64,000 nt of DNA from JBDRRP01 sp964446485. GTDB lineage: Bacteria > Desulfobacterota > Desulfobacteria > Desulfobacterales > JBDRRP01. This document shows, piece after piece, positions 25,366 through 34,559 of the stretch (the stretch's first letter is position 1; the number at the start of each line of letters is the position of its first letter). The stretch is from contig CAYUOU010000004.1 in the NCBI GenBank assembly GCA_964446485.1, forward strand, positions 19,759-83,758, read 5' to 3'. Under the pieces are notes generated by a model, which saw nothing but the letters and a program-made list of their open reading frames with translations, did no database searches and had not been told where the DNA came from. The translations under genes and the position numbers were made by a program.

Positions 25366-26094
25366 TTATCTGCGGTCGCCGAAAATGCGGAGCAGCATCA
25401 GGAACAGGTTGATGAAGTCGAGATAAAGGGTCAGAGCGCCAATCAATGCGCCCTTGCGGATCATGGTGCCGGAGGCATCCGCCGGCTGGCTCATGGCCAT
25501 GTATTTGATCTTCTGGGTGTCATAGGCGGTGAGCCCCACAAAAACGACGACGCCGATGTAGCTGATAATCATGTGCATGGCGGAACTCTGCATGAATATG
25601 TTCACCACCGATGCGATGAGAATGCCGATCAACCCCATGAACATGAACTGGCCCACGCCGGTGAGGTCTTTCTTGGTCATCCAGCCGAAAGCACTGGTGG
25701 CCAGGAAGGTCCCTGAACAGATGAAGAACACCGATGTGATGGAAGCGCTCGTATAAATGAGGAAAATCGACGACAATGTAGCGCCATTGAGGGCCGAATA
25801 CGCGACAAAGAGGGCCGTTGCCGTGCTGGCCTGCATTTTGGCGACACGGGCGCTGAGGGTGAATACCATGGCCAACTCGGCAATGATGAGCCCGTAAAAC
25901 AGCATGGTGGGTTGGAGGCGATTGCCAACGACCTGGAACATCAGACCCAGCAGTGACGGGCTGTTGGCGACAAAATAGGCGGTAAATCCGGTGAGGGCCA
26001 ACCCGATGGCCATCCAGTTGTAGACGCTGCGGACGAAACTGTTGACCCTGACTTGGGTCTGGGCCTGAGTGCCCTGAAACGGTGCGGTCTGCAT
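25366..26094 (-). CDS. Bax inhibitor-1/YccA-family membrane protein
   Basis: The 242-residue inner-membrane protein has about seven hydrophobic helices and fits the BI-1/YccA/YbhL family, some of which act as pH-sensitive calcium leaks or restrain FtsH proteolysis. Family segments include VRSVYNWMAIGLALTGFTAY near the start and VVVFVGLTAYDTQKIKYMA and DFINLFLMLLRIFG at the end, where the Asp pair of the family is present. The start at 26094 has AGGAGG six bases upstream. The longer frame to 26619 overlaps the next gene in the opposite direction and is rejected. It stands alone. Confidence 0.9.
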   Translation of the reverse strand: MQTAPFQGTQAQTQVRVNSFVRSVYNWMAIGLALTGFTAYFVANSPSLLGLMFQVVGNRLQPTMLFYGLIIAELAMVFTLSARVAKMQASTATALFVAYSALNGATLSSIFLIYTSASITSVFFICSGTFLATSAFGWMTKKDLTGVGQFMFMGLIGILIASVVNIFMQSSAMHMIISYIGVVVFVGLTAYDTQKIKYMAMSQPADASGTMIRKGALIGALTLYLDFINLFLMLLRIFGDRR

Positions 26095-26236
26095 GCTGAA
26101 CCTCCTGTTTGTGTTCGTATGCGATGAAATTGCAGTCATTTGTCGTGGACGTAAGATAACACACAGCCGCCCCGAATCAAGGATAATCGAAACCAGCGCT
26201 GAGATGTCGTCCGGTGGAAATATAGCCCTCGGGTAT

Positions 26237-26262
26237 TTGATTTGCGTTAAAATTGGTATACA
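26237..26262 (+). promoter_or_regulatory. Possible extended -10 promoter for the 96-residue protein gene
   Basis: TGGTATACA (26254-26262) is an extended -10 element; TTGATT lies 14 bases upstream of the hexamer, a short spacing that an extended -10 can tolerate. It is 40 bases before the ATG at 26302. Confidence 0.4.
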
Positions 26263-26301
26263 TTCCAGCAAAGAATTCACGAGACCACGGAAGCGCGCAT
26301 C

Positions 26302-26592
26302 ATGAAACCCCAAGAGACCTATGACGAACTCAAACGGGTGGCCGAAAAACTCGACATCACGGTGAACGAACAAAATTTCAAGACCACCGGCATTGCCGCG
26401 AAGAGCGGACTTTGCAAGGTGCGCGGAAAATATCAATTCATCATGAACAAACACAACCGCATTCAAAAGAAAATCGACCTCCTGGCGGCGTGCATCAACC
26501 GGTTCCCCCATGAGAACGTCTATGTCATACCCGCCGTTCGCGAAGTGCTGAAAGGGCTCACTGACGCAGATTCCATCGAAGAGGACGACTGA
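26302..26592 (+). CDS. Small conserved-looking protein of unknown function
   Basis: This 96-residue charged protein has no signal peptide or membrane segment. It contains KTTGIAAKSGLCKVRGKYQF and ends in an acidic tail (DADSIEEDD). The middle is rich in Lys and Asn and looks helical (NKHNRIQKKIDLLAACINRF). The single Cys in the first half is isolated, so no zinc site is evident. I do not recognise a domain. A possible extended -10 promoter precedes it, and it lies 79 bases before xseA on the same strand. Confidence 0.65.
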   Translation: MKPQETYDELKRVAEKLDITVNEQNFKTTGIAAKSGLCKVRGKYQFIMNKHNRIQKKIDLLAACINRFPHENVYVIPAVREVLKGLTDADSIEEDD

Positions 26593-26671
26593 GACGGGCC
26601 GTTGTACCGGGTCAGCCATTTAATAAAGTTTACATAATATATCTTATCGGTCTTTTTAGGTGTGAGTTTTC

Positions 26672-28051
26672 ATGGTCACCGCCGTTCAGTCATCACCCCC
26701 GACGATCCTCACCGTCAGCGACCTCACGCAGCGCATCAAAGGCCTGTTGGAGGAATCCTTCGATTTGGTTTGGGTTGTTGGAGAGATCGCCAACCTTCGC
26801 ATTCCCGCCTCGGGCCATCAGTACTTCACCTTGAAGGACGAAAACGCGCAGATATCCGCTGTCATGTTCCGGGGCGTGGCAAGGTCGTTGGCCTTTCGGC
26901 TGAAAGACGGTCAGCGCATCACGGGTATGGGCCGAGTGAGCGTCTATTCGCCGCGGGGCAACTATCAGCTCATCCTGGAATACCTGACCCCTGATGGTGT
27001 GGGTGCCCTGCAGCTGGCCTTCGAACAGCTCAAGGAGCGGTTGGCGGCAGAAGGGCTGTTTGATGCCGATCGAAAACGCCCCCTGCCCCTGCTACCCCGC
27101 CACGTGACCCTGGTGACCTCTCCCAGCGGTTCTGTGGTTCACGATTTCATCAATATCGCCGCGCGGCGATTTCCAACGCTGCCGTTGTCCGTTGTGCCCG
27201 TTCGGGTTCAGGGAGCCGGTGCGGATACCGAGATTGCCGCCGCCCTATCGTTCATCAACCGCGGTGTGGACACCGATGTCATCGTTGTCTGTCGCGGCGG
27301 CGGATCACTGGAGGACCTGCAGGCGTTCAATTCAGAGGGGGTTGCCCGGGCCATCGCCGCGAGCCGCATCCCGGTGGTTTCCGCCGTAGGCCACGAAACC
27401 GACGTCACCATCGCCGATTTCACGGCGGATGTGAGGGCGCCGACGCCATCGGCGGCGGCTGAACTGATCGTTCCCGTTTTCAATGACCTCAGTGATGCGC
27501 TGGAGCAGCTGCGGCGCGCCATGAACCGTCAGTGGGTTCAGCGACTGGCCAGACACCGCAACACACTTACCACCCTGCAGCGGCATCTTGGAAACCCTCG
27601 TCGCCGCATTGCCGACCTGCGCCTGCGTGTCGACGATCTGAGCCTGCGCCTGTCTCGCCGGGTGGTCACAGGGTTGAAAAGGCGCCGCGAAAAACTCCAA
27701 TGGCAATCCCAGCGATTGAGCGTCATGAAGCTTCGAAACCGGGTTTTCAATTATCAACAGAAACTTGATCTATACCATCACAATATTTTGAAATCTTTAG
27801 AAATACTTATCGATAAAAGAAGGCGGGCGACAAATCGATATGCAGACATGCTCTCGGCGCTGGATCCTTCCGCCGTGCTCCAGCGCGGCTACAGCATCAC
27901 CCGCAGCCTCGAAGACGGCAGCGTTGTCCGCAATGCCGTCGTTCTGGAGCCGGGACATCGGGTCGCCGTAACCCTGGCGAAAGGCGAATTTGAAGGCCGC
28001 GTGACGGCTGTTTCCGAAAATGACCTCCCAACAATGATGAAAGCGGAATGA
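26672..28051 (+). CDS. xseA: Exodeoxyribonuclease VII large subunit
   Basis: The 459-residue subunit is the catalytic part of exonuclease VII, which degrades single-stranded DNA from both ends into short oligonucleotides. It shows the N-terminal OB domain (ILTVSDLTQRIKGLLEESFD, VWVVGEIANLRIPASGHQYF), the catalytic core with RGGGSLEDLQAFN and VGHETDVTIADFTADVRAPT, and a long coiled-coil followed by the C-terminal segment LQRGYSITR. Length is normal. xseB follows after six bases, as in many bacteria, and heads the group leading into isoprenoid genes. Confidence 0.95.
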   Translation: MVTAVQSSPPTILTVSDLTQRIKGLLEESFDLVWVVGEIANLRIPASGHQYFTLKDENAQISAVMFRGVARSLAFRLKDGQRITGMGRVSVYSPRGNYQLILEYLTPDGVGALQLAFEQLKERLAAEGLFDADRKRPLPLLPRHVTLVTSPSGSVVHDFINIAARRFPTLPLSVVPVRVQGAGADTEIAAALSFINRGVDTDVIVVCRGGGSLEDLQAFNSEGVARAIAASRIPVVSAVGHETDVTIADFTADVRAPTPSAAAELIVPVFNDLSDALEQLRRAMNRQWVQRLARHRNTLTTLQRHLGNPRRRIADLRLRVDDLSLRLSRRVVTGLKRRREKLQWQSQRLSVMKLRNRVFNYQQKLDLYHHNILKSLEILIDKRRRATNRYADMLSALDPSAVLQRGYSITRSLEDGSVVRNAVVLEPGHRVAVTLAKGEFEGRVTAVSENDLPTMMKAE

Positions 28052-28057
28052 CCCATT

Positions 28058-28294
28058 ATGGCCAAACAGACCTTTGAAAGCGCCCTGAAACAACTGGAAA
28101 AAATCGTCGATACCCTGGAAGACGACACCATCAGCCTCGACAGTGCATTGAAAAAATTTGAAGACGGGATGAAATTGGTCCGGATTTGCTCGGACCAACT
28201 CGACGCCATTGAAAAAAAGATCACCCTGCTCACCGAAGCGCCCGATGGCAGCGTTGCCGAGAAGCCGTTTACCCCGGAAGCGGGGGCCTCGTAG
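28058..28294 (+). CDS. xseB: Exodeoxyribonuclease VII small subunit
   Basis: A 78-residue small subunit of exonuclease VII. It begins MAKQTFESALKQLEKIVDTL and continues with the family pattern LDSALKKFEDGMKLVRICSD, two helices that pack on the coiled coil of XseA. It sits six bases after xseA and four bases before ispA, an arrangement (xseA-xseB-ispA-dxs) common across proteobacteria. The C-terminal 15 residues are variable. Confidence 0.93.
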   Translation: MAKQTFESALKQLEKIVDTLEDDTISLDSALKKFEDGMKLVRICSDQLDAIEKKITLLTEAPDGSVAEKPFTPEAGAS

Positions 28295-28298
28295 GCCG

Positions 28299-29225
28299 AT
28301 GGAACCGCCCCTTGCCGATTTCAGCTCAATTGACGCCTTTGACTTATCTAACTACTTGAAATTAAAACGTGAATGCGTCAATGACCACCTGGTGTTCATT
28401 CTTTCGGGAATCGCTTCGTCGCGGCTTCGCGAGGCCATGGGATACTCACTCATGGCCGGCGGCAAACGCCTGCGCCCCATTCTGTGCATCGCCGCCGCCG
28501 AGTCCATCGGCGGCCGCGCCGATGATGAGGTGATCACGGCCGCCTGCGCCCTGGAATGCATTCACACCTATTCATTGATTCACGACGACCTGCCGGCCAT
28601 GGATGACGACGATCTTCGACGGGGGCGTGCCACGTGCCATCGTGAGTTCGACGAAGCCACCGCGGTGCTGGCCGGTGACGGCCTGCTCACCCTGGCCTTT
28701 GAGGTCCTGACCCGAACGGCCCTTCAATCGCGGCGCAGTGCCCGTGAGTGGTGCCGGGTGATTCACGGCATATCTCGAGCCGCCGGCCACGCCGGCATGA
28801 TCGAAGGGCAGATGCGGGATATGGCAGCCGAAGGAAATCCAGTGACACGGGAAGCACTTGAACGACTCCATCAACTCAAAACCGGCGCCTTGATCCGGGC
28901 CGCAGTGGAAACCGGTGCCATGCTGGCCGATGCGGACGCGGCATCCACCAGCGCCCTGGCCGGCTATGCCGACCGGCTTGGGCTGGCGTTTCAGGTGACA
29001 GACGACGTCCTCAACGAGACGGGCAATCCCATCACCATGGGAAAAGCCGTGGGCACGGACAAGGATCGTCAGAAGAACACTTACCCGGCATTGATGGGAC
29101 TGGCCCAATCCAGCCTTCACGCGGCCAGCCTCATCGACGCCGCCTTGAAATGCATCGTGCATTTTGATAACAGGGCGAATCCGTTGCGCGCCCTGGCAAC
29201 TTATGTCCTCAGCAGACAGCGATGA
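28299..29225 (+). CDS. ispA: Polyprenyl synthetase, farnesyl/geranyl diphosphate synthase type
   Basis: The 308-residue enzyme joins isopentenyl diphosphate units to make geranyl or farnesyl diphosphate. The first Asp-rich motif is DDLPAMDDDDLRRG (about 95-108), which binds magnesium and the allylic substrate. The second reads TDDVLNETG, so the last residue of the usual DDxxD is Asn. The short chain-length pattern before the first motif (HTYSLIHDD) suggests C15 product. The start at 28299 lies four bases after xseB. It passes directly to dxs. Confidence 0.92.
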   Translation: MEPPLADFSSIDAFDLSNYLKLKRECVNDHLVFILSGIASSRLREAMGYSLMAGGKRLRPILCIAAAESIGGRADDEVITAACALECIHTYSLIHDDLPAMDDDDLRRGRATCHREFDEATAVLAGDGLLTLAFEVLTRTALQSRRSAREWCRVIHGISRAAGHAGMIEGQMRDMAAEGNPVTREALERLHQLKTGALIRAAVETGAMLADADAASTSALAGYADRLGLAFQVTDDVLNETGNPITMGKAVGTDKDRQKNTYPALMGLAQSSLHAASLIDAALKCIVHFDNRANPLRALATYVLSRQR

Positions 29226-29229
29226 AATC

Positions 29230-31131
29230 ATGAGCCTACTTGACGAAATCCACTCCCCGGCAGATCTGAAGCGCCTGCCCCGCGGCGATCTTCCAAAACT
29301 GGCGGAAGAAATCCGTTCGGTCATCGTGGATGTGGTGTCCATTACGGGGGGGCATCTGGCGTCAAGCCTGGGCGCAGTGGAACTGGCCATCGCCATTCAT
29401 TACGTTTTCGACGTTCCCACCGACAAGGTGATCTGGGATGTGGGACATCAGGCCTATGCCCACAAGCTGATGACGGGAAGACGCGACCGGTTTCACACCT
29501 TGCGTCAGCACGGCGGCCTCTCGGGTTTCACGAAAATGAGTGAAAGCCCTTTTGACGCCTTCACCACCGGCCACAGCAGCACCTCCATCTCAGCCGGTCT
29601 GGGGGTCGCCTCGGCCAAGCAGATCAAAAAAGAGAAAGGTAAGGTCATCGCCGTCATCGGCGACGGATCCATGACTGCCGGTCTGGCATACGAGGGGCTC
29701 AATCAGGCAGGCGACATCCACAAAGACCAGGATCTCATTGTCATTCTCAACGACAATGACATGTCCATTTCTAAAAACGTCGGTGCCCTGTCCTCCTTTC
29801 TCAGCCGAACCTTTTCGGCTAAAACCCTTCAGCGGTGGCGCAAAGATTTCGGTGGGTTCCTGAAGTCACTGCCCGGCATTGGCGAAGACATGTATCACAT
29901 CGCCAAGCGCAGTGAGGACTCTCTCAAGTCCTTCGTGACCCCCGGCATGCTCTTTGAGGCCTTCAACTTCGAGTACTTCGGTCCCATCAAGGGGCATCGA
30001 ATCAACCATCTGATTGATATATTGAACAACATCAATTATATCGATGGACCGATCCTTCTTCATGTCACCACCACCAAAGGCAAGGGGTATGCGCCGGCCG
30101 AAAAAAACCCGGTGTATTTTCACGGCTGTGGGTGTTTTGAGAAGGAGACCGGCGCCTGTCTGGACAAGCCCAAACAGGCGCCGACCTACACCGAGGTGTT
30201 CGGGCAAACCATGGTGACCCTGGCTGAAACCGATACCCGGATCGTCGCCGTCACCGCCGCCATGCCCGAGGGAACCGGCCTGGTGGCATTTTCCGAACGC
30301 TTTCCCGAACGGTTCTTCGACGTGGGGATTGCCGAACCCCACGGCGTCACATTCGCCGCCGGGATGGCCACCGAAGGCCTGCGACCCGTTGTTGCCATCT
30401 ATTCCACCTTTCTCCAGCGCGCTTACGATCAGATCATTCACGACGTCTGTATCGAAAACCTGCCGGTGGTGTTCGCCATCGACCGCGGCGGCATCGTCGG
30501 CGAAGACGGCCCCACCCATCACGGTCTCTTCGACTTGACCTACCTGCGCAGCCTACCCAACATGGTGGTCATGGCGCCCAAGGACGAAAACGAGCTTCGC
30601 CGCATGCTCAAGACGGCCCTGGAACACGACGGCCCCACGGCGATTCGCTACCCCAGGGGGATGGCCGAGGGTGTTCGTCTGGACGACGTCATCACGCCGA
30701 TCCCCATCGGGCGTGCAGAGACGCTCGCCACGGGAGACGATGTGGCGATCCTGGCCGCCGGCCACACCGTCGCCCAGGCCCGCATCGCTGCGGATACCCT
30801 TCTGGCTGAAGGGATCGCAGCGACGGTGATCAACGGCCGTTTCATCAAGCCGTTGGATGCAGCGTTGATTTGCGACACGGCGGCTCGAGTGGAAAAGCTC
30901 ATCACCATAGAGGAAAATGTACTGCAGGGCGGGTTCGGCAGTGCCGTACTGGAATGTTTGAGCGACAACCTTGTCACCCATTGCCGGGTCCGGCGTCTGG
31001 GGCTTCCCGACCGGTTTGTCGAACATGGGCCGCAGTCCCTGCTTCGGACATCCTACGGTGTAGATGCCGCTGCAGTGGTCGCCGCGGTTCACAGCCTCCT
31101 GGATGACAAATCCCCCCTTCCCCGTCGCTGA
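29230..31131 (+). CDS. dxs: 1-deoxy-D-xylulose-5-phosphate synthase
   Basis: The 633-residue enzyme condenses pyruvate and glyceraldehyde-3-phosphate using thiamine diphosphate, the first step of the MEP isoprenoid pathway. Family features include GGHLASSLGAVEL, the cofactor site GDGSMTAGLAYEGLNQAG, LNDNDMSIS and the C-terminal transketolase part DRGGIVGEDGPTHHG. The start at 29230 (MSLLDEIHSPADLK) matches the N-terminus of well-known Dxs proteins; an in-frame ATG at 29203 lies inside ispA. It is four bases after ispA and two bases before tlyA. ispF of the same pathway lies at 60888. Confidence 0.95.
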   Translation: MSLLDEIHSPADLKRLPRGDLPKLAEEIRSVIVDVVSITGGHLASSLGAVELAIAIHYVFDVPTDKVIWDVGHQAYAHKLMTGRRDRFHTLRQHGGLSGFTKMSESPFDAFTTGHSSTSISAGLGVASAKQIKKEKGKVIAVIGDGSMTAGLAYEGLNQAGDIHKDQDLIVILNDNDMSISKNVGALSSFLSRTFSAKTLQRWRKDFGGFLKSLPGIGEDMYHIAKRSEDSLKSFVTPGMLFEAFNFEYFGPIKGHRINHLIDILNNINYIDGPILLHVTTTKGKGYAPAEKNPVYFHGCGCFEKETGACLDKPKQAPTYTEVFGQTMVTLAETDTRIVAVTAAMPEGTGLVAFSERFPERFFDVGIAEPHGVTFAAGMATEGLRPVVAIYSTFLQRAYDQIIHDVCIENLPVVFAIDRGGIVGEDGPTHHGLFDLTYLRSLPNMVVMAPKDENELRRMLKTALEHDGPTAIRYPRGMAEGVRLDDVITPIPIGRAETLATGDDVAILAAGHTVAQARIAADTLLAEGIAATVINGRFIKPLDAALICDTAARVEKLITIEENVLQGGFGSAVLECLSDNLVTHCRVRRLGLPDRFVEHGPQSLLRTSYGVDAAAVVAAVHSLLDDKSPLPRR

Positions 31132-31133
31132 TC

Positions 31134-31880
31134 ATGCCCGAAGACAAGGAACGCATCGATCGGTTGCTGGTCCGCAAAGGCCTGGCACCGTCCCGCCAGC
31201 GCGCGCAGGCGATGATCATGAGCGGCGTCGTGATCGTGGACACCCGGCCGGTGGACAAACCCGGCACCCTTGTAGACAGGCTGGCCGATGTGCGCCTGCG
31301 GGGCAACGATCTGCCGTATGTGAGCCGGGGCGGCCTCAAACTCAACGCCGCCATCGATGCATTCAGCCTCGATATTGAGGGATTGGTCTGCCTGGACGTC
31401 GGGGCCTCCACCGGCGGGTTCACCGACTGTCTGCTCCAGCACGGTGCAAGGCATGTCTTTGCAGTGGATGTCGGCTATGGACAGTTGGCGTGGTCACTGA
31501 GGCAGGATGCCCGGGTAACGGTCATCGAACGCACCAACATCCGCCACATGGCCGAGGACGCCTTGCCGGCACCGGTGGACCTCGTCACCATCGACACCTC
31601 GTTCATCTCCCTTCGCATTGTGGTGCCGGCGTCGTTGCGGTATCTGAAGCCTCAGGGATGTATTGTCGCCCTCATCAAACCCCAGTTTGAAGTGGGCCGC
31701 GGCGCCGTGGGGAAAGGGGGGGTGGTCCGAGACCCCGCCCTTCACGAATCCGTGATTCGCGATCTGACCGGTGCGTTTCATGATTTCGGGCTGATCGCCG
31801 CACCGGTTGTCCCCTCCCCGGTTCGGGGCCCAAAGGGGAATCAGGAATTTCTCGTACTCCTGACCCGCATCCATTCCTGA
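31134..31880 (+). CDS. tlyA: TlyA-family rRNA cytidine 2'-O-methyltransferase
   Basis: A 248-residue protein with an N-terminal S4 RNA-binding domain (RIDRLLVRKGLAPSRQRAQA) and an FtsJ-type methyltransferase domain with the SAM motif LDVGASTGGFTDCLLQHGA. Relatives methylate 16S and 23S rRNA and some act as haemolysins or affect capreomycin sensitivity. The catalytic Lys and Asp positions appear intact (KPQFEVGRGAVGKGG, DTSFIS). Only two bases separate it from dxs, so it is almost certainly co-transcribed with the isoprenoid genes, a common order in this phylum and others. Confidence 0.9.
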   Translation: MPEDKERIDRLLVRKGLAPSRQRAQAMIMSGVVIVDTRPVDKPGTLVDRLADVRLRGNDLPYVSRGGLKLNAAIDAFSLDIEGLVCLDVGASTGGFTDCLLQHGARHVFAVDVGYGQLAWSLRQDARVTVIERTNIRHMAEDALPAPVDLVTIDTSFISLRIVVPASLRYLKPQGCIVALIKPQFEVGRGAVGKGGVVRDPALHESVIRDLTGAFHDFGLIAAPVVPSPVRGPKGNQEFLVLLTRIHS

Positions 31881-32043
31881 AAACCGCGCGGCCCGCCATA
31901 CGTCGGCCCGGCCTCGAAACCATACACCGGTGCTGTATTTTCCCTTGCTTTTTTAATGGCTTCGGGCTAACGATGCCGCTTTACGTAAACCGCATCCTCA
32001 CGAAACCCAAACTTTTCTAACAACCCCTTAGAGAGGACCGGAG

Positions 32044-34113
32044 ATGTCTGAAATTGTTGATAAACTGAGAAATATTGCATTCGTTGGACACAGCGGTGGT
32101 GGGAAAACCTCACTGGCCGAAGTCATGCTTTTCAATACCGGTATCACCAACCGGCAGGGCAGCGTTGACGCCGGTAACACCGTCATGGACTTCGAGCCCG
32201 AAGAGCTCAAGCGCGCTTCGAGCATCAGCACCGGTTTCCATCAATTTCAGTGGAAAAAACATGATATCAGCTTCATGGACACCCCGGGCGATGTCAACTT
32301 TTTCACCGACACCAAATTTTGTATGCAAGCCACCGACGGCGTGGTGATGGTGGTTGACGGTGTTGACGGACTGAAGGTCCAATCTGAACAGGCCTGGGAT
32401 TTCGCCGAAAAGTACCATCTGCCGTGCGCGCTGTTCATCAACCGCCTTGACCGTGAACGGGCCGATTTCATGAAAACCTTCGAAGACGCCCGAGACAGTT
32501 TGACCCTGAAACCCATTCTCCTCCAGCTTCCCATCGGCAGTGAAGCCGACTTCAAAGGTGTTGTGGATCTGGTTTCCGGAAAGGCTTATGTCTACGGCGA
32601 CAAGGGGAAAGCCTCCGAAACGGATATCCCCGCCGATCTGCAGGATCAGGTGGCCGCCGAAAAGGAAGCCCTCATTGAGAACATCGCCGAAGCCGACGAC
32701 GCCTTGCTGGAGCGCTACCTGGAAGGAGAAACCCTCACCGAAGCGGATATTCACGCCGCCCTCAAAGCGGGCATTCTTTCCCGAACCTTTGCACCGGTGC
32801 TCTGCGGATCAGCCACGGGCAACATCGGCATCGACAAACTCTGTGATTTCATCGTGGACGCCATGCCCTCGCCGGCTGATCGCGGCGCCTTCACCGCCAC
32901 GAAAGGCGATGACACCGTCGAGATCGCCCCTGACCCCGATGCCCCGTTCGCCGGCTTTGTTTTCAAAACCATCGCCGACCCCTACGCCGGCCGCTTGTCC
33001 ATCATTCGCATCGTTTCCGGCACACTGGGCAGCGACGGCAATTTCTATAACGTGACCAAATCCGCCAAGGAGCGCTTCAGTCAGCTGCTGCGCGTCGTGG
33101 GAAAAGAGCAGAAAACCGTCGAAAAGGCCGGGCCCGGGGGCATCGTCGCCATGGCCAAACTCAAGGAAACCACCACCGGGGATTCTATCTGCAATGACAG
33201 CCGAAAGGTCACCTTTCCCTTTGCCGAACCGCTGCCGACGGTGATTAGCTTCGCTCTCACCGCCAAAGCCAAGGGCGAAGAGGACAAGATCGTTCAGGCG
33301 CTGAGCAAAATCATGGAAGAGGATCCGGCGCTGCACCTGGAGCGCCGCGCGGAAACCGCCGAAATCCTCCTTTCCGGGCTCGGGCAGATTCACATCGAAA
33401 CCACCATCGACAAAATGAAGCGCAAGTACAACGTGGAAGTGCTTCTCAACACCCCCAAAATCCCCTACCGCGAGACCGTGAAAAAGAAGGTGCGGGTTCA
33501 GGGCCGCCATAAAAAGCAGTCGGGCGGCCACGGTCAGTTCGGCGACTGCTGGATCCAACTGGAGCCGATGCCCAACGGTGCCGGTTTCGAATTTGTGGAC
33601 GCCATTGTCGGTGGATCCATCCCCCGCCAATATATTCCCGCCGTGGAAAAAGGCATTGTTGAGGCTGCAGTCAAAGGCGTTCTGGCCGGATTTCCCACCG
33701 TCGATTTCAAAGTCACGCTGGATGACGGTTCTTTCCATGCCGTGGACTCCTCTGAAATGGCATTCAAGGTCGCCGGATCACTGGCATTCAAAAAGGCGGT
33801 CCAGGAAGCCGTGCCGACTTTGTTGGAACCCATCATGAGCGTCACCGTTACGACACCGGACGAGTTCATGGGCGACATCATGGGCGACCTCAATTCCCGC
33901 CGCGGCCGTGTGATGGGGATGGACAGCGCGGGCAAATACCAGATCATCAAGGCGGAAGTCCCCCTGAGCGAATTTCAAAGCTACGCCCCTGATCTGACAT
34001 CCATGACCGGCGGCCGGGGCATGTACGCCATGTCGTTCGCCCGATATGAAGAAGTCCCGGCGCAGCTGGCGGAAAAAGTCATCGCCGCTGTCAAAGCCGC
34101 CCAAGAGGAATAA
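32044..34113 (+). CDS. EF-G-like translational GTPase (EF-G2 type)
   Basis: The 689-residue protein has the five-domain layout of elongation factor G. Its P loop reads GHSGGGKTS in place of the GHVDAGKTT of housekeeping EF-G, the switch II region is DTPGDVNFFTD, and NRLDRERADF provides the G4-like motif NRLD. These features mark the EF-G2 paralogue group, whose members bind GTP but vary in translocation activity. A usual EF-G lies in the str operon with ribosomal genes, and none is seen here. The gene stands alone and ends in the hairpin at 34152-34182. Confidence 0.88.
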   Translation: MSEIVDKLRNIAFVGHSGGGKTSLAEVMLFNTGITNRQGSVDAGNTVMDFEPEELKRASSISTGFHQFQWKKHDISFMDTPGDVNFFTDTKFCMQATDGVVMVVDGVDGLKVQSEQAWDFAEKYHLPCALFINRLDRERADFMKTFEDARDSLTLKPILLQLPIGSEADFKGVVDLVSGKAYVYGDKGKASETDIPADLQDQVAAEKEALIENIAEADDALLERYLEGETLTEADIHAALKAGILSRTFAPVLCGSATGNIGIDKLCDFIVDAMPSPADRGAFTATKGDDTVEIAPDPDAPFAGFVFKTIADPYAGRLSIIRIVSGTLGSDGNFYNVTKSAKERFSQLLRVVGKEQKTVEKAGPGGIVAMAKLKETTTGDSICNDSRKVTFPFAEPLPTVISFALTAKAKGEEDKIVQALSKIMEEDPALHLERRAETAEILLSGLGQIHIETTIDKMKRKYNVEVLLNTPKIPYRETVKKKVRVQGRHKKQSGGHGQFGDCWIQLEPMPNGAGFEFVDAIVGGSIPRQYIPAVEKGIVEAAVKGVLAGFPTVDFKVTLDDGSFHAVDSSEMAFKVAGSLAFKKAVQEAVPTLLEPIMSVTVTTPDEFMGDIMGDLNSRRGRVMGMDSAGKYQIIKAEVPLSEFQSYAPDLTSMTGGRGMYAMSFARYEEVPAQLAEKVIAAVKAAQEE

Positions 34114-34151
34114 TGCGCCGCTCGCCGCGGCCCGTCGAATGCGGAATCAAT

Positions 34152-34182
34152 GAAGTCCCGCAGCATCGCGCTGCGGGACTTC
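34152..34182 (+). terminator. Strong hairpin after the EF-G2 gene
   Basis: GAAGTCCCGCAGC and GCTGCGGGACTTC form a perfect 13-base stem around a five-base loop, 38 bases after the stop codon. The following GCCGTTTATG has few T residues, so it may act with Rho or protect the RNA end. Confidence 0.65.
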
Positions 34183-34330
34183 GCCGTTTATGACAAGTAC
34201 ACCCCATGGGTTGCCGGTGAATGTATTTTTATTCATGAAATCGAGGGGTTCGAATTCATATCGTTTGACTTTCCCCACCGCATTTTTTATATCCAACCAT
34301 CCCCGCTACCTTATCCGGGCATCGTGCGAC

Positions 34331-34540
34331 ATGAATGCAATCAAAACCAGGCGACTGATCGGGTTGTTTCTCATGGGATGTCTCCTGTTCAACTATCCGA
34401 TTCTATCCATCTTCAACCGGGCCATTCTCATCGGCGGCGTTCCCCTATTGTACGTGTATCTTTTCGTTGCGTGGGTGAGCATCATCCTGCTCACCGCAGT
34501 GATCTGCCGGCAGTGGCGAAAGGATGCCAACGGGGCGTGA
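34331..34540 (+). CDS. Small two-helix membrane protein before the transporter-kinase
   Basis: The 69-residue protein has two membrane helices, LIGLFLMGCLLFNYPILSIF and YVYLFVAWVSIILLTAVICR, and a short basic C-terminus. Small two-helix proteins of this kind often precede sodium:solute symporters or transporter-linked kinases and may help assembly. The start at 34331 (MNAIKTRRLIG) is preferred over 34190 because the upstream part is not protein-like. It is 19 bases before the transporter-kinase gene. No catalytic motif is expected or seen. Confidence 0.7.
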   Translation: MNAIKTRRLIGLFLMGCLLFNYPILSIFNRAILIGGVPLLYVYLFVAWVSIILLTAVICRQWRKDANGA

Positions 34541-34559
34541 CGCACCCTACGGGTGAGTG

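Noticed and set aside
26095..26619. Long upstream extension of the Bax-inhibitor-like protein
   Set aside because: It would run through the oppositely oriented 96-residue gene, while AGGAGG marks the start at 26094.
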